Assembly (NCBI RefSeq): GCF_021789175.1
Contig: NZ_CP084560.1
Coordinates: forward strand, 1,364,001-1,428,000
Source: Arthrobacter sp. FW306-2-2C-D06B
GTDB lineage: Bacteria > Actinomycetota > Actinomycetes > Actinomycetales > Micrococcaceae
Direction of reading: 5' to 3'
Length of the DNA stretch: 64,000 nucleotides
In this document: one piece after another, positions 25,844 to 33,641 of the stretch
Layout: each line of letters begins with the position of its first letter
Numbering within the stretch: the stretch's first letter is position 1
Position numbers and translations under genes: made by a program
The notes under the pieces: model-generated
Database searches by the model: none
Seen by the model: the letters and a program-made list of their open reading frames with translations, nothing else
Told to the model about the DNA's origin: nothing

Positions 25844-25874
25844 AGCTGGTGGGCCCGCGATGGGCCCACCAGCT
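25844..25874 (-). terminator. Intercistronic hairpin after the first SipW-cargo gene
   Basis: AGCTGGTGGGCCC (25844-25856) pairs perfectly with GGGCCCACCAGCT (25862-25874) around a five-base loop. It is only seven bases after the stop of the gene at 25881. No T-run follows on the minus strand, so it is more likely an mRNA-stabilising or partial-termination element, giving higher output of the first protein. Confidence 0.6.
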
Positions 25875-25880
25875 GGATGG

Positions 25881-26360
25881 CTAGTGGCTGGCGTAGGCGA
25901 AGTTGACGGTGACGTTTTTGCAGGCGTCCTGGTTGGTGGCCTTGTCGTTGAATGCGATCGTCGCACCGTGCCAGCTGTCCACGTTCGTGCCGCTGGCTAC
26001 TTCGTGGCCGACGGTCATTGTCGCGTTCGCGAGGGTGAAGTCGGTCGAGTCGCAGCCGACGGCAGTCACTCCGCCTTTGGTCACGCTCGCGATGCTCGCC
26101 GTCACATCTGCAACGAAAACCGGGCTCGTATTGAGGTTGGTGAAATTGCCGCTAAGGGTCTGAGCGGCGCCGCCCGGCTCGAGACCGGTGACAACGCCAG
26201 TCTGGTTTACGGTGATGGTGGTGTTTGTTCCTGATGCTCCGGAACCGACACCGCTACCGGTGTTGGTCCAGTAGGCGTAGGCGACGCCGCCGCTTGCTGC
26301 CACGAGGGCAACTGTTGCTGTTGCCGCGTAGATCTTTCCCTTTTTGCTCAATTTACGCAT
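25881..26360 (-). CDS. SipW-type signal-peptide protein (TasA/camelysin-like), first gene of operon
   Basis: The 159-residue protein starts at an ATG preceded by AAGGAG. The N-terminus (MRKLSKKGKIYA) and hydrophobic stretch end in VAYAYWTNTG, a clear SipW-type signal. The mature domain is small, beta-rich, with Cys near 102 and 147 and a C-terminal NQDACKNVTVNFAY. It is promoter-proximal and followed by a stabilising hairpin, as expected for an abundant structural subunit. Two regulon-type palindromes lie 135-185 bp upstream. A matrix-fibre function is inferred by analogy with TasA/CalY, not demonstrated. Confidence 0.75.
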   Translation of the reverse strand: MRKLSKKGKIYAATATVALVAASGGVAYAYWTNTGSGVGSGASGTNTTITVNQTGVVTGLEPGGAAQTLSGNFTNLNTSPVFVADVTASIASVTKGGVTAVGCDSTDFTLANATMTVGHEVASGTNVDSWHGATIAFNDKATNQDACKNVTVNFAYASH

Positions 26361-26423
26361 GATGAGACTCCTTGTTAATTGTTATTCCCCGGAACAGGCG
26401 AACAGCGGCAAGGAATTCGCAAA

Positions 26424-26543
26424 TTACCACTCCTGCTTTGACTGCCCATTCAATCGATGACCAAATGCTTCCATGGGCGGTCTTTAACTAACAACGAGTG
26501 GTGTTACCTGTCTTTCGTAGTCAAAAGCGAGTGGTACTACTTG
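26424..26543 (-). promoter_or_regulatory. Operator sites upstream of the SipW-cargo operon
   Basis: Two 16-bp palindromes related to the exopolysaccharide operators occur: CGAGTGGTACTACTTG (26528-26543) and CGAGTGGTGTTACCTG (26495-26510), with starts 33 bp (about three helical turns) apart. A third half-site, TTACCACTC (26424-26432), overlaps a candidate minus-strand -10, TAATTT (26426-26421). The central spacer is one base shorter than at 865 and 6009. The remaining 26361-26423 is leader with AAGGAG before the start. Confidence 0.5.
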
Positions 26544-26581
26544 GTTTCGATCACCATCTCTGGTGGAGTCGCATTTAAACC

Positions 26582-26620
26582 ACTGTGGCCCCGGACAAAA
26601 AGTCCGGGGCCACAGTTTTT
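26582..26620. terminator. Intrinsic terminator
   Basis: A perfect 15-bp GC-rich stem (ACTGTGGCCCCGGAC, 26582-26596, with 26602-26616) surrounds AAAAA and is followed by TTTT on the plus strand. It lies 12 bp past the stop of the leftward gene at 26632 and insulates it from the operon at 26360. Confidence 0.8.
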
Positions 26621-26631
26621 GGATTGAGGTC

Positions 26632-26856
26632 TTAGCTTTCGCCAGCCGAGTTGGAGCGGCCGAGAATGGTCTGCGGGATCCAGAACGCGAGGCCAAAGAG
26701 GACCAGGCAGATGGCCATCGGCCACGTGTTCTCCAGCGTCAGGAAAGTCAAGGAGTAGATGGCGCCGAGGAACAGGACCATGCTGAATACAAACAGCAGA
26801 ATGCTCTGGCCCATAGGGTTTTCTTTTTCGATGGGCTGGCTGGCGTTCTGGGACAT
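26632..26856 (-). CDS. Small two-helix membrane protein
   Basis: The 74-residue frame starts at an ATG preceded by a strong GAGGAGGAAAGC. After a 15-residue polar start there are two membrane helices (about residues 17-38 and 45-65). It is followed by a strong terminator. I do not recognise the family; similar small membrane proteins are common beside housekeeping genes in actinobacteria. It is transcribed in the same direction as deoC, 53 bp downstream of it. Confidence 0.7.
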   Translation of the reverse strand: MSQNASQPIEKENPMGQSILLFVFSMVLFLGAIYSLTFLTLENTWPMAICLVLFGLAFWIPQTILGRSNSAGES

Positions 26857-26909
26857 GCTTTCCTCCTCGGCCCCGGGGGGCTCAAAAACTATGGCGGCTG
26901 CCGGGAAAC

Positions 26910-27614
26910 TCAGTACTCGGATGAACCTTGTTCACCTTTGACGATGGCAATTCCGGAGCTCGCACCGATACGTGTTGCACCAGCAGCAATCATAGCCTGT
27001 GCATCGGCCAGGGAACGTACTCCACCGGAGGCCTTGACGCCGAGACCCGGGCCTACTGTCTTGCGCATGAGGGCCACGTCTTCCACCGTGGCGCCGCCAC
27101 CGTTGAAACCGGTTGAGGTCTTCACGAAGTCCGCCCCGGCCTCCACCGATGCCTCGCAAGCCAGGACCTTCTGCTCGTCATTCAGCAGGGCAGTCTCGAT
27201 GATGACCTTCAGGATGGCGCCACCGGCGTGGACAGCCTCCGCTACGGTCGTGATGTCATCCACCAATGCGCCTTTGTCGCCGGCACGGGCCGCGGCGATG
27301 TTGATCACCATGTCGATTTCATCCGCACCGTCCAACACGGCGCCACGTGCTTCGAACGCCTTGACGTCGCTGGGAGTGGCGCCGAGCGGAAAGCCGACAA
27401 CCGAGCAAGTGAGCACTCCGGAACCCTTGAGTGCCTTCGTCACGGTCTTGACCCAAATCGGATTGACGCACACCGACTTGAACTTGTACTCGGCCGCCTC
27501 GGCACAGACTTGGCGCACTTCGGCTTCGCTGGCTTCCGGCTTGAGAAGAGTGTGGTCGATGTATGAAGCGATGCTTGCACTGTTGTCCAGTGCGCTGGAG
27601 GCTTCGTTGCTCAT
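26910..27614 (-). CDS. deoC: Deoxyribose-phosphate aldolase
   Basis: The 234-residue class I aldolase cleaves 2-deoxyribose 5-phosphate to acetaldehyde and glyceraldehyde 3-phosphate in deoxynucleoside catabolism. The Schiff-base lysine is in [10 protein letters not shown] (about 165), the second active-site lysine in GVKASGGVR (about 195), and [11 protein letters not shown] marks the N-terminus. Length is typical. The start ATG at 27614 has GGAAGGAC upstream. A purine nucleoside phosphorylase of the same pathway lies at 47902, not linked. Confidence 0.95.
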   Translation of the reverse strand: MSNEASSALDNSASIASYIDHTLLKPEASEAEVRQVCAEAAEYKFKSVCVNPIWVKTVTKALKGSGVLTCSVVGFPLGATPSDVKAFEARGAVLDGADEIDMVINIAAARAGDKGALVDDITTVAEAVHAGGAILKVIIETALLNDEQKVLACEASVEAGADFVKTSTGFNGGGATVEDVALMRKTVGPGLGVKASGGVRSLADAQAMIAAGATRIGASSGIAIVKGEQGSSEY

Positions 27615-27801
27615 GGAGGTCCTTCCGTGGCGGGCCCGGTGTGCCGCAAGGGTCGCGGCTCGTCAAATGACCATCTTGCCACACTGCCCCGCCGCCGTGG
27701 AGGCTCCCTCAGCGGGGCTGGCGGGCCGGTATCGGGCTCCCTGAGACTCCCTCCCCATCTCACCCTCAGGCCCTCCGCCTCGCCTTGGACCCGCTAGCCC
27801 C

Positions 27802-28683
27802 TCAGGCCGCGACGCCGGAGCGCGCGCAACGGAGCCTGGCGTCTTCCTCAAGCCGGGCAGCGCAGTGTGCTGCGGCGGCATTCGAGGAGAACACGAGCCC
27901 AAGGCGCATGCCGTCCCGCGAGGCGGCGTCCCCGATCGCCCAGATGCCCGGCACCGATGTGGAGAAATCGCGCCCCACCCTGATGCCGCCGTCGGGAGCT
28001 GTCTGCAGGCCCGCGCTTTCGGCGAGCCCATTGCGGGGGAGCCGTTCCTCGGCGAGCACCACAAGATCGCCGTTCATGCTGCTCCCGTCCTCGAAGACGA
28101 TCCCGGTAGCCGGCAGGACCGAACCGGCGACGGAAGGCATGACGGCAGCTGGACGCAAGGTGGTGCGGATGGGCCGGACTCCGCGGGCGCGCAGCACGGC
28201 CTCGGCCTGGCCGGCCGCCGGACCGGTGCCAACCAGAATCCCCAGCGGGCGACGGCCGAGGACCCTGGTGATGTCCTGGACCGCGGTGCCGATCTGCTCG
28301 GCGTCGTCGATGGTGGAGTAGTTGAGGCTGCGTGCCGCGCCTTGGACCGGCGGGTACAGGGGGGACGAGCCGGTCGCAATCACCAGCTGATCGTAGGGGA
28401 ACTCAAGGCCTTCTGTGGTGGTGACCGTGCGGGCCTGGACATCGATGAAGCTCGCGGCCTGGCCGAAACGCACCGAGACCTGGGGGAGGGCGGCCAGCTC
28501 CAGGAGGGCATCGGGGCACTCGTCGCGGTTGCTCAGGACGGTGATTGTTCCATGGAACGTTGCCGGTCCCGGCTGTCGCGAAGTAGTGCTGCTTCCTGTC
28601 AGCCGACGGACCAGGGCCTGGGCTGCCGGCCCGGCTCCTGCGATGACCAGATGGATGGATCCTGCGGACGGGGGGATGGACAT
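27802..28683 (-). CDS. FAD/NAD-dependent pyridine nucleotide-disulfide oxidoreductase, short form
   Basis: The ATG at 28683 gives 293 residues. An FAD-binding GAGPAAQA and a second NAD-type motif (GILVGTGPAAGQ, about 150) are present, and VPGIWAIGDAASRDGM binds the FAD pyrophosphate. It resembles the N-terminal FAD module of NirB and of the protein at 57398 but stops after that module, with no C-terminal dimerisation, Fe-S or siroheme domain. It may act as a ferredoxin- or rubredoxin-type reductase with a separate partner, or be a truncated derivative. The flanking 187 bp (27615-27801) show nothing recognisable. Confidence 0.75.
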   Translation of the reverse strand: MSIPPSAGSIHLVIAGAGPAAQALVRRLTGSSTTSRQPGPATFHGTITVLSNRDECPDALLELAALPQVSVRFGQAASFIDVQARTVTTTEGLEFPYDQLVIATGSSPLYPPVQGAARSLNYSTIDDAEQIGTAVQDITRVLGRRPLGILVGTGPAAGQAEAVLRARGVRPIRTTLRPAAVMPSVAGSVLPATGIVFEDGSSMNGDLVVLAEERLPRNGLAESAGLQTAPDGGIRVGRDFSTSVPGIWAIGDAASRDGMRLGLVFSSNAAAAHCAARLEEDARLRCARSGVAA

Positions 28684-28824
28684 GGTGGGTCCCTTCGCTG
28701 AACTGAGCTGTGGTTGATGTGCCTGTGCCCAGCCTAGGCGGGGGGTTTTTCGGTGGTGTTTCCCCGTTGTTGCCATTTGGCGGTGGCCCGTTCCCTGATG
28801 GTTACCAGCCGGTAATGAGCTGGG

Positions 28825-29835
28825 TCACACAGGGGGAGGCGCCGTTGAGTTGCGGATTACCAGCTCGGGGGTGAGGCGCTCGTCCGCGATGGGAGCCTCG
28901 GGATTGTTGAGTCGGTCCATGGCCACGGCTCCGGCGACGCTTCCCAGTTCCATCGCATGGAGGTCGACCGACGTCAGGTCGATGCCGTGGAGCCGGCCGG
29001 TCCGTGAATTGTCATAGCCCACCAGCGACAGGTCCCCGGGAATGGCCAGGCCCCTCGCGTAGGCGGCTTCGCGTGCCGTCAAGGCGAACTGGTCATTGTG
29101 GGCGAAGATGGCTGTCGGGCGGTCCGCGGAGTCAAGGATTTCAACTGCGGCACGCTGCCCGGCATCTTGCGTGAAGTCATCCGCCGCTACCGTCCAGGGG
29201 ACCATGCCGGCGTCGCGCATCGTCTGTTCGTAGCTTTTCCGCCGGACCGTGTGGCCGTGATAATCCGGTCCAGCCAGATGGGCGATCCGGGTGTGTCCAA
29301 GGGTGAGGAGGTGTTCGGTGGCGGCGCGGGCGCCGGCGTCGTCGTCCGAATACACGCTGTCGACGCCGGGTACCGGCCGCGCGACGCTGACGATCGGGAC
29401 TATTTGTGCAAGTTCCTGCACCCGTTCGTCCGGGTCGAGAAGCGTTGCGGCGATGATGATCCCCACCCGCGCCTCAATCAGCGAGTCCACGGCCCCCGGA
29501 TCCACGCCGTCGATAGAATGGGAGACGCTCAGGATGAGCCGGTTGCGGGCCTGTGGGAGTGCCATCCTCACGCCGCTGAGAATGTCGGCGTAAACCTCGT
29601 TGTGGATGTCCATCAAATAGAGCCCGACGGCGGAGCGATGCTTGCGTGCAAGGTCGGCAGCGGCCGCATTGGGCCGGTAACCGAGACGTTTTGCAGCGTC
29701 GAAGATGGCCTGTTTGGTTTCTTCGCTGACACCGGGAGCGTCGCGGAAGGCGAAAGACACGAGCGTGCGGGAGACACCTACTTCACGAGCCACATCGCTC
29801 TGTGTCGCGGGACGGAGCTGCCGGTCAAGACCCAT
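28825..29835 (-). CDS. LacI-family transcriptional regulator
   Basis: The 336-residue protein has an N-terminal helix-turn-helix (TQSDVAREVGVSRTLVSFAF) and hinge (RLGYRPNAAAADLARK). A periplasmic-binding-protein-like sugar-sensing domain follows (GVDSVYSDDDAGARAATEHL, AIFAHNDQFALTA). The ATG at 29835 is used because the helix-turn-helix starts ten residues later. It is divergent from a sugar porter 133 bp away, so it likely represses that gene and responds to its substrate (inference from divergent layout). Confidence 0.92.
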   Translation of the reverse strand: MGLDRQLRPATQSDVAREVGVSRTLVSFAFRDAPGVSEETKQAIFDAAKRLGYRPNAAAADLARKHRSAVGLYLMDIHNEVYADILSGVRMALPQARNRLILSVSHSIDGVDPGAVDSLIEARVGIIIAATLLDPDERVQELAQIVPIVSVARPVPGVDSVYSDDDAGARAATEHLLTLGHTRIAHLAGPDYHGHTVRRKSYEQTMRDAGMVPWTVAADDFTQDAGQRAAVEILDSADRPTAIFAHNDQFALTAREAAYARGLAIPGDLSLVGYDNSRTGRLHGIDLTSVDLHAMELGSVAGAVAMDRLNNPEAPIADERLTPELVIRNSTAPPPV

Positions 29836-29867
29836 GGGTTCATCATCCCACGGCGCAGAAGTCTCAA

Positions 29868-29903
29868 TTAAGTCATTTGTTAGATTGACCTTACATTTAA
29901 GTC
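29868..29903. promoter_or_regulatory. Putative control region of the LacI gene and sugar porter
   Basis: Direct repeats TTAAGTC occur at 29868-29874 and 29897-29903, 29 bp apart, with TTGACC (a -35-like hexamer, 29886-29891) between them in an AT-rich stretch. No classic CG-centred LacI palindrome is visible. Assignment as regulator sites is tentative. Confidence 0.3.
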
Positions 29904-29968
29904 TTTCGCGCGTTAGTCTGTTATTCAGGGCGGGTGTATGACCCGCATCACAAGACAAAGGAGTCCTG

Positions 29969-31426
29969 ATGTCTGCAACGCAAAGCCATGGGGGAGTCGG
30001 CAGCGCAGTCGCGCTTCCTCCACTGAGCAACGGCCCGCATCGTAAGCGCCTTGGCCTGGTCGCACTGATTGCCACCTTCGGTGGCCTGCTGTTCGGTTAT
30101 GACACGGGTGTCATCAACGGGGCGCTCCGGCCAATGACGGCCGAACTCGGCCTCACTCCGTTCACCGAGGGCGTCGTGGCCAGCTCACTCGTCTTCGCGG
30201 CGGCGATCGGCGCCCTTTCGGGTGGACGCATCTCCGACGGGTGGGGGCGCCGCAAGACGATCATCCTGCTGGCGGTGCTGTTCTTCGCCGGCACCTTGGT
30301 GTGCGTGTTCACGCCGAGTTTCGGGGTGCTCGTGGTCGGCCGCGTCCTGCTCGGTCTCGCCGTCGGTGGCGCTTCGGCGGTGGTCCCGGTGTTCCTGGCG
30401 GAGATGGCCCCTTATGAGATCCGCGGCTCCCTGGCGGGCCGGAACGAGCTCATGATCGTCGTCGGGCAGCTGGCGGCCTTCGTCGTCAACGCCATCATCG
30501 GCATCGTGTGGGGCGACGTCCCTGGCGTGTGGCGCATCATGCTTGCGGTCTGTGCGTTGCCGGCGATCGCGCTGTTCTTCGGCATGCTCCGCGTGCCTGA
30601 GTCCCCGCGCTGGCTCGTCGAGAAGGGCCGGCACGATGAGGCCCTCGCCGTGTTGCGGTCTGTCCGCTCCGAGGACCGTGCGCTCGCGGAGCTCGGCGAC
30701 GTCGAGAACGTCGCCAGGGAGGAGCGGGAAAGCCAGCAGATCGGCTGGCGTGCGGTCTTCAGCAACAAGAACCTGTTCCGCATTCTGCTCGTCGGCATCG
30801 GCCTGGGCGTCGCCCAACAGCTGACCGGCATCAACTCGATCATGTATTACGGCCAGACGGTACTTGTCGAGTCGGGCTTCAACGAGAGCGGCGCGCTCAT
30901 CGCGAACATCGCGCCCGGCGTGATCGCGGTGGTCGGAGGCGTCATCGCCTTGTCGCTGATGGACCGGATCGACCGTCGCAAGACTTTCATCCTCGGCCTC
31001 ACGCTGACTACCAGCTGCCACCTGCTCATCGGGTTCGCCTCAATGATGTTGCCCGTGGGCAACCCGATCCGCCCGTATGTGATCCTCTTCCTGGTGGTTG
31101 CCTTCGTCGGGTCCATGCAGACGTTCCTGAACGTCGCGGTGTGGGTGTACTTGTCGGAGGTCTTCCCGCTGCACATGCGCGGCTTCGGTACCGGCGTCTC
31201 GATCTTCTTCCTCTGGGTGGTGAACGGTTTCCTATCGCTGTTTTTCCCGTCGCTGGTCGCGGGGGTCGGCATCACCGGCACTTTCTTCCTCTTCGCCGCC
31301 GTCGGGGCGTTGGCCCTGGTCTTCGTCGTCAAGCAGGTCCCCGAAACCCGTGGCCGTACCCTGGAAGCACTCGAGGAAGACGTCACCACCGGTGCCATCT
31401 ACCTCGTTCATAAGAACCAGGGCTAG
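29969..31426 (+). CDS. MFS sugar:H+ symporter (sugar porter family)
   Basis: The 485-residue permease shows twelve membrane helices and sugar-porter signatures: GYDTGVINGAL, SDGWGRRK, PESPRWLVEKGRHDEA, GVAQQLTGINSIMYYG and PETRGRTLE. The motif set is closest to XylE/IolT-like hexose, pentose or myo-inositol symporters; the sugar is not assigned. GGAG precedes the ATG. The stop shares CTAG with the stop of the convergent hemD gene. Control by the divergent LacI regulator is likely. Confidence 0.92.
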   Translation: MSATQSHGGVGSAVALPPLSNGPHRKRLGLVALIATFGGLLFGYDTGVINGALRPMTAELGLTPFTEGVVASSLVFAAAIGALSGGRISDGWGRRKTIILLAVLFFAGTLVCVFTPSFGVLVVGRVLLGLAVGGASAVVPVFLAEMAPYEIRGSLAGRNELMIVVGQLAAFVVNAIIGIVWGDVPGVWRIMLAVCALPAIALFFGMLRVPESPRWLVEKGRHDEALAVLRSVRSEDRALAELGDVENVAREERESQQIGWRAVFSNKNLFRILLVGIGLGVAQQLTGINSIMYYGQTVLVESGFNESGALIANIAPGVIAVVGGVIALSLMDRIDRRKTFILGLTLTTSCHLLIGFASMMLPVGNPIRPYVILFLVVAFVGSMQTFLNVAVWVYLSEVFPLHMRGFGTGVSIFFLWVVNGFLSLFFPSLVAGVGITGTFFLFAAVGALALVFVVKQVPETRGRTLEALEEDVTTGAIYLVHKNQG

Positions 31427-32583
31427 ACGCGGAGCCGGTAACCCCGTTTGACCACGGTTTCCACGAGCTTTCCGTCCGGGAGCGAGGACCGCAAACGGCT
31501 CACCGTCATGTCCAGGGCATGGACCGAGCCACGCAATTCCAGAAGGTCGGAAAGCGCTTCGCGGGACAGCACTGCGCCCCCGGCTCCCAAAAGCGCTCGC
31601 AGCAGGAGCAGCGGAGCCGGGGCCAGCTCCACCACGGAACCATCGATCTTCAAACAGCGGCCGCGCAGCTCGATGTTCCCTGCGGGAGTGTCGAGCCGGC
31701 GCACATGGTTCAGGGCCAGGTGTTCGGTGACGAGCCGGATGAGCGCACCCATGCGGTAGCGGTCCGGGATGAGGGGGGCGAGCCCGGCGTCGATCAGCGG
31801 CTGTGCAGTGACGGGTCCGACGGCGGCGACAGTCACCTGGGTCTTGAGGGCCTCGACCAGCTGGCGGTACAGGCCCATTTCGTGGGCCGTGCTCCACATG
31901 GCGTCTACCGCGGGCGCGCTCGTGAAGGTGAGCACATCCAAGTCTCCACTGCAGGCGGCTTCGATCAGGCGCGGCAGCTTGTCTTCGCCGTCGGGCTTGA
32001 CCCAACGGTAGGGGGTGACGGTGAGGACCGTCGCGCCGGACATCCGGAGCCGCTCCAGTTGACGGACGTCGGTGTAGCCGTGCAATTGCACGGCGACGGT
32101 CTTCCCCCGGACGCCTTCGTGAAGGAGCATGTCCACGAGTGTGGCTGTGGTTTCGTCACTGCTGATCCCGACGTCGGCAAGGCCTGCCGCGCGCACCGCA
32201 CCGCGGGCTTTTGGTCCCCGCACGAACATGCGGCAGGCCCCCAGGACGTCGAGCAGTTGCTCGCCGATGCCGAACGAGTCCGCGGCCTCGCACCAGCGCC
32301 GCATGCCGTAGGCGGTGGTGGCGATGCAGATATCGGGCTTGGCCGCGATGATCGTCTTCGTGTCCTCGATGAGCGTGATGTCTTCCTTGACCGGCGCGAT
32401 CTTCAATGCCGGGGAGTGCAGCACGGAAGCACCGCGCCGTTCGAGCGCCTCGATCAAGTCACGTGAACGCCTGTGTGAAGTCACTCCGATGCGGAAGCCG
32501 TCCAGCGGCGCATCGTCGCTTGGTCCTGGGGTGGCCAACGGCGAGCCTGCATCGATGGAATCAAGGGCATTCAACGTAGTCAT
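31423..32583 (-). CDS. hemD: Uroporphyrinogen-III synthase with C-terminal winged-helix domain
   Basis: The 386-residue protein combines a HemD domain (about residues 35-265: RIGVTSHRRSRDLIEALERRG, TFTSAPAV, VAAVGPVTAQPL) with an OmpR/PhoB-type winged helix (about 290-385: DGSVVELAPAPLLLLRALL, LDMTVSRLRSSLPD, VETVVKRGYRL). It closes the uroporphyrinogen ring that CobA and then siroheme synthesis need; the DNA-binding-like domain suggests an added regulatory role. ATG 32583 is preferred; an in-frame TTG at 32604 overlaps the cobA stop. It is last in the nirB-cobA-hemD operon. Confidence 0.88.
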   Translation of the reverse strand: MTTLNALDSIDAGSPLATPGPSDDAPLDGFRIGVTSHRRSRDLIEALERRGASVLHSPALKIAPVKEDITLIEDTKTIIAAKPDICIATTAYGMRRWCEAADSFGIGEQLLDVLGACRMFVRGPKARGAVRAAGLADVGISSDETTATLVDMLLHEGVRGKTVAVQLHGYTDVRQLERLRMSGATVLTVTPYRWVKPDGEDKLPRLIEAACSGDLDVLTFTSAPAVDAMWSTAHEMGLYRQLVEALKTQVTVAAVGPVTAQPLIDAGLAPLIPDRYRMGALIRLVTEHLALNHVRRLDTPAGNIELRGRCLKIDGSVVELAPAPLLLLRALLGAGGAVLSREALSDLLELRGSVHALDMTVSRLRSSLPDGKLVETVVKRGYRLRV

Positions 32584-32593
32584 GTGTGTTCTT

Positions 32594-33628
32594 TCAGGCT
32601 TCAAGGAGGGAAGCTGCGAGGAGGTTGAGGTCTGCGGTGGCTTCGGTGTGATCGCGGTGGGCTTCGGCCACCCGGACCACCTCGCCGATGACCAGGACGG
32701 CCGGGTTGGTGCAGCCCGCCGCCGCCGTTTCGATGGTGCCGAGTTCGGCGATGGTAGTGCGTTGTCCGGGGCGGTAACCGCGTTCGACGACGGCCACGGG
32801 CATTGCGGGGTCCATCCCGGCCCGGCGGAGCCCGGCGGCGAGTTGGGGGAGGGTTCCGATGCCCATGAGGACCACGATGGTCCCGCCGAGGCCGGCTAAA
32901 TGGGTGTGCTCCTTCTCGGTCAGCGGTGCGTGGCCCGAGACAACCGTGAACATGTGACTGACCTCGCGGTGCGTGACCGGAATGCCGGCGGCGGCCGGGA
33001 CCGAGATGGCGCTCGTGACGCCGGAGATGACGCGGACCCGGATGCCCGCCTGCACGCACGCGCTGACTTCTTCGCCGCCGCGGCCGAACACGTAAGGGTC
33101 ACCGCCCTTGAGTCGGACCACATTCTTCCCGGTCAGGGCGGCGTCGACCATGAGTCTTTCGATGTCGCATTGGGCTACTTTGTGGTGCCCGGGGCTCTTG
33201 CCGACGTCCACCATTTCCGCGGACGTCAATTGCGCCAGTTCCGCGTAGGGGGCGAGCCGGTCGTAGAAGACGACGTCGGCGTCCCGCAGCGCGTTGACCG
33301 CGCCTGTGGTCAGCAGATCGAGGGCGCCTGGGCCGCCGCCCACCAGTGTGACGTGTCCGGACTCGCCTGCGGCCGGTTCGCTCGCGACGGGGATCCCCGC
33401 TTTCCGGCAGCGTTCGAGTAGGGGTTCCCAGCCGGGCTGACCATCGTCGACGGCCGCCACCAGGAACGGGCGTTCGGGCAGCGGGCCGTCAGCGTCGGCT
33501 CCGTCGGGGGCGCTGAGCTGATGGACGACGGCGCCGGCGGCTTCGTAGCGCCGGACGGCCTGGCGCGCGGCGTGAGCGGAGCCTATGACCAGAACGTCGC
33601 GGCCTGTGAGGTCGATGGTGAGCTGCAT
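32594..33628 (-). CDS. cobA: Uroporphyrinogen-III C-methyltransferase (siroheme branch)
   Basis: The 344-residue enzyme makes precorrin-2 with two SAM molecules. The SUMT domain (about residues 90-330) has HVTLVGGGPGALDLLT, VVRLKGGDPYVFGRGGEE, GVTSAISVPAAAGIP and VVLMGIG. About 85 N-terminal residues resemble a shortened Rossmann part of CysG/SirC (DVLVIGSAHAARQAVRRYEA) that lacks the usual GGG NAD motif, so dehydrogenase activity is doubtful. It starts 13 bp after nirB and serves its siroheme. Confidence 0.92.
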   Translation of the reverse strand: MQLTIDLTGRDVLVIGSAHAARQAVRRYEAAGAVVHQLSAPDGADADGPLPERPFLVAAVDDGQPGWEPLLERCRKAGIPVASEPAAGESGHVTLVGGGPGALDLLTTGAVNALRDADVVFYDRLAPYAELAQLTSAEMVDVGKSPGHHKVAQCDIERLMVDAALTGKNVVRLKGGDPYVFGRGGEEVSACVQAGIRVRVISGVTSAISVPAAAGIPVTHREVSHMFTVVSGHAPLTEKEHTHLAGLGGTIVVLMGIGTLPQLAAGLRRAGMDPAMPVAVVERGYRPGQRTTIAELGTIETAAAGCTNPAVLVIGEVVRVAEAHRDHTEATADLNLLAASLLEA

Positions 33629-33641
33629 GGCTTCTTGCTCC

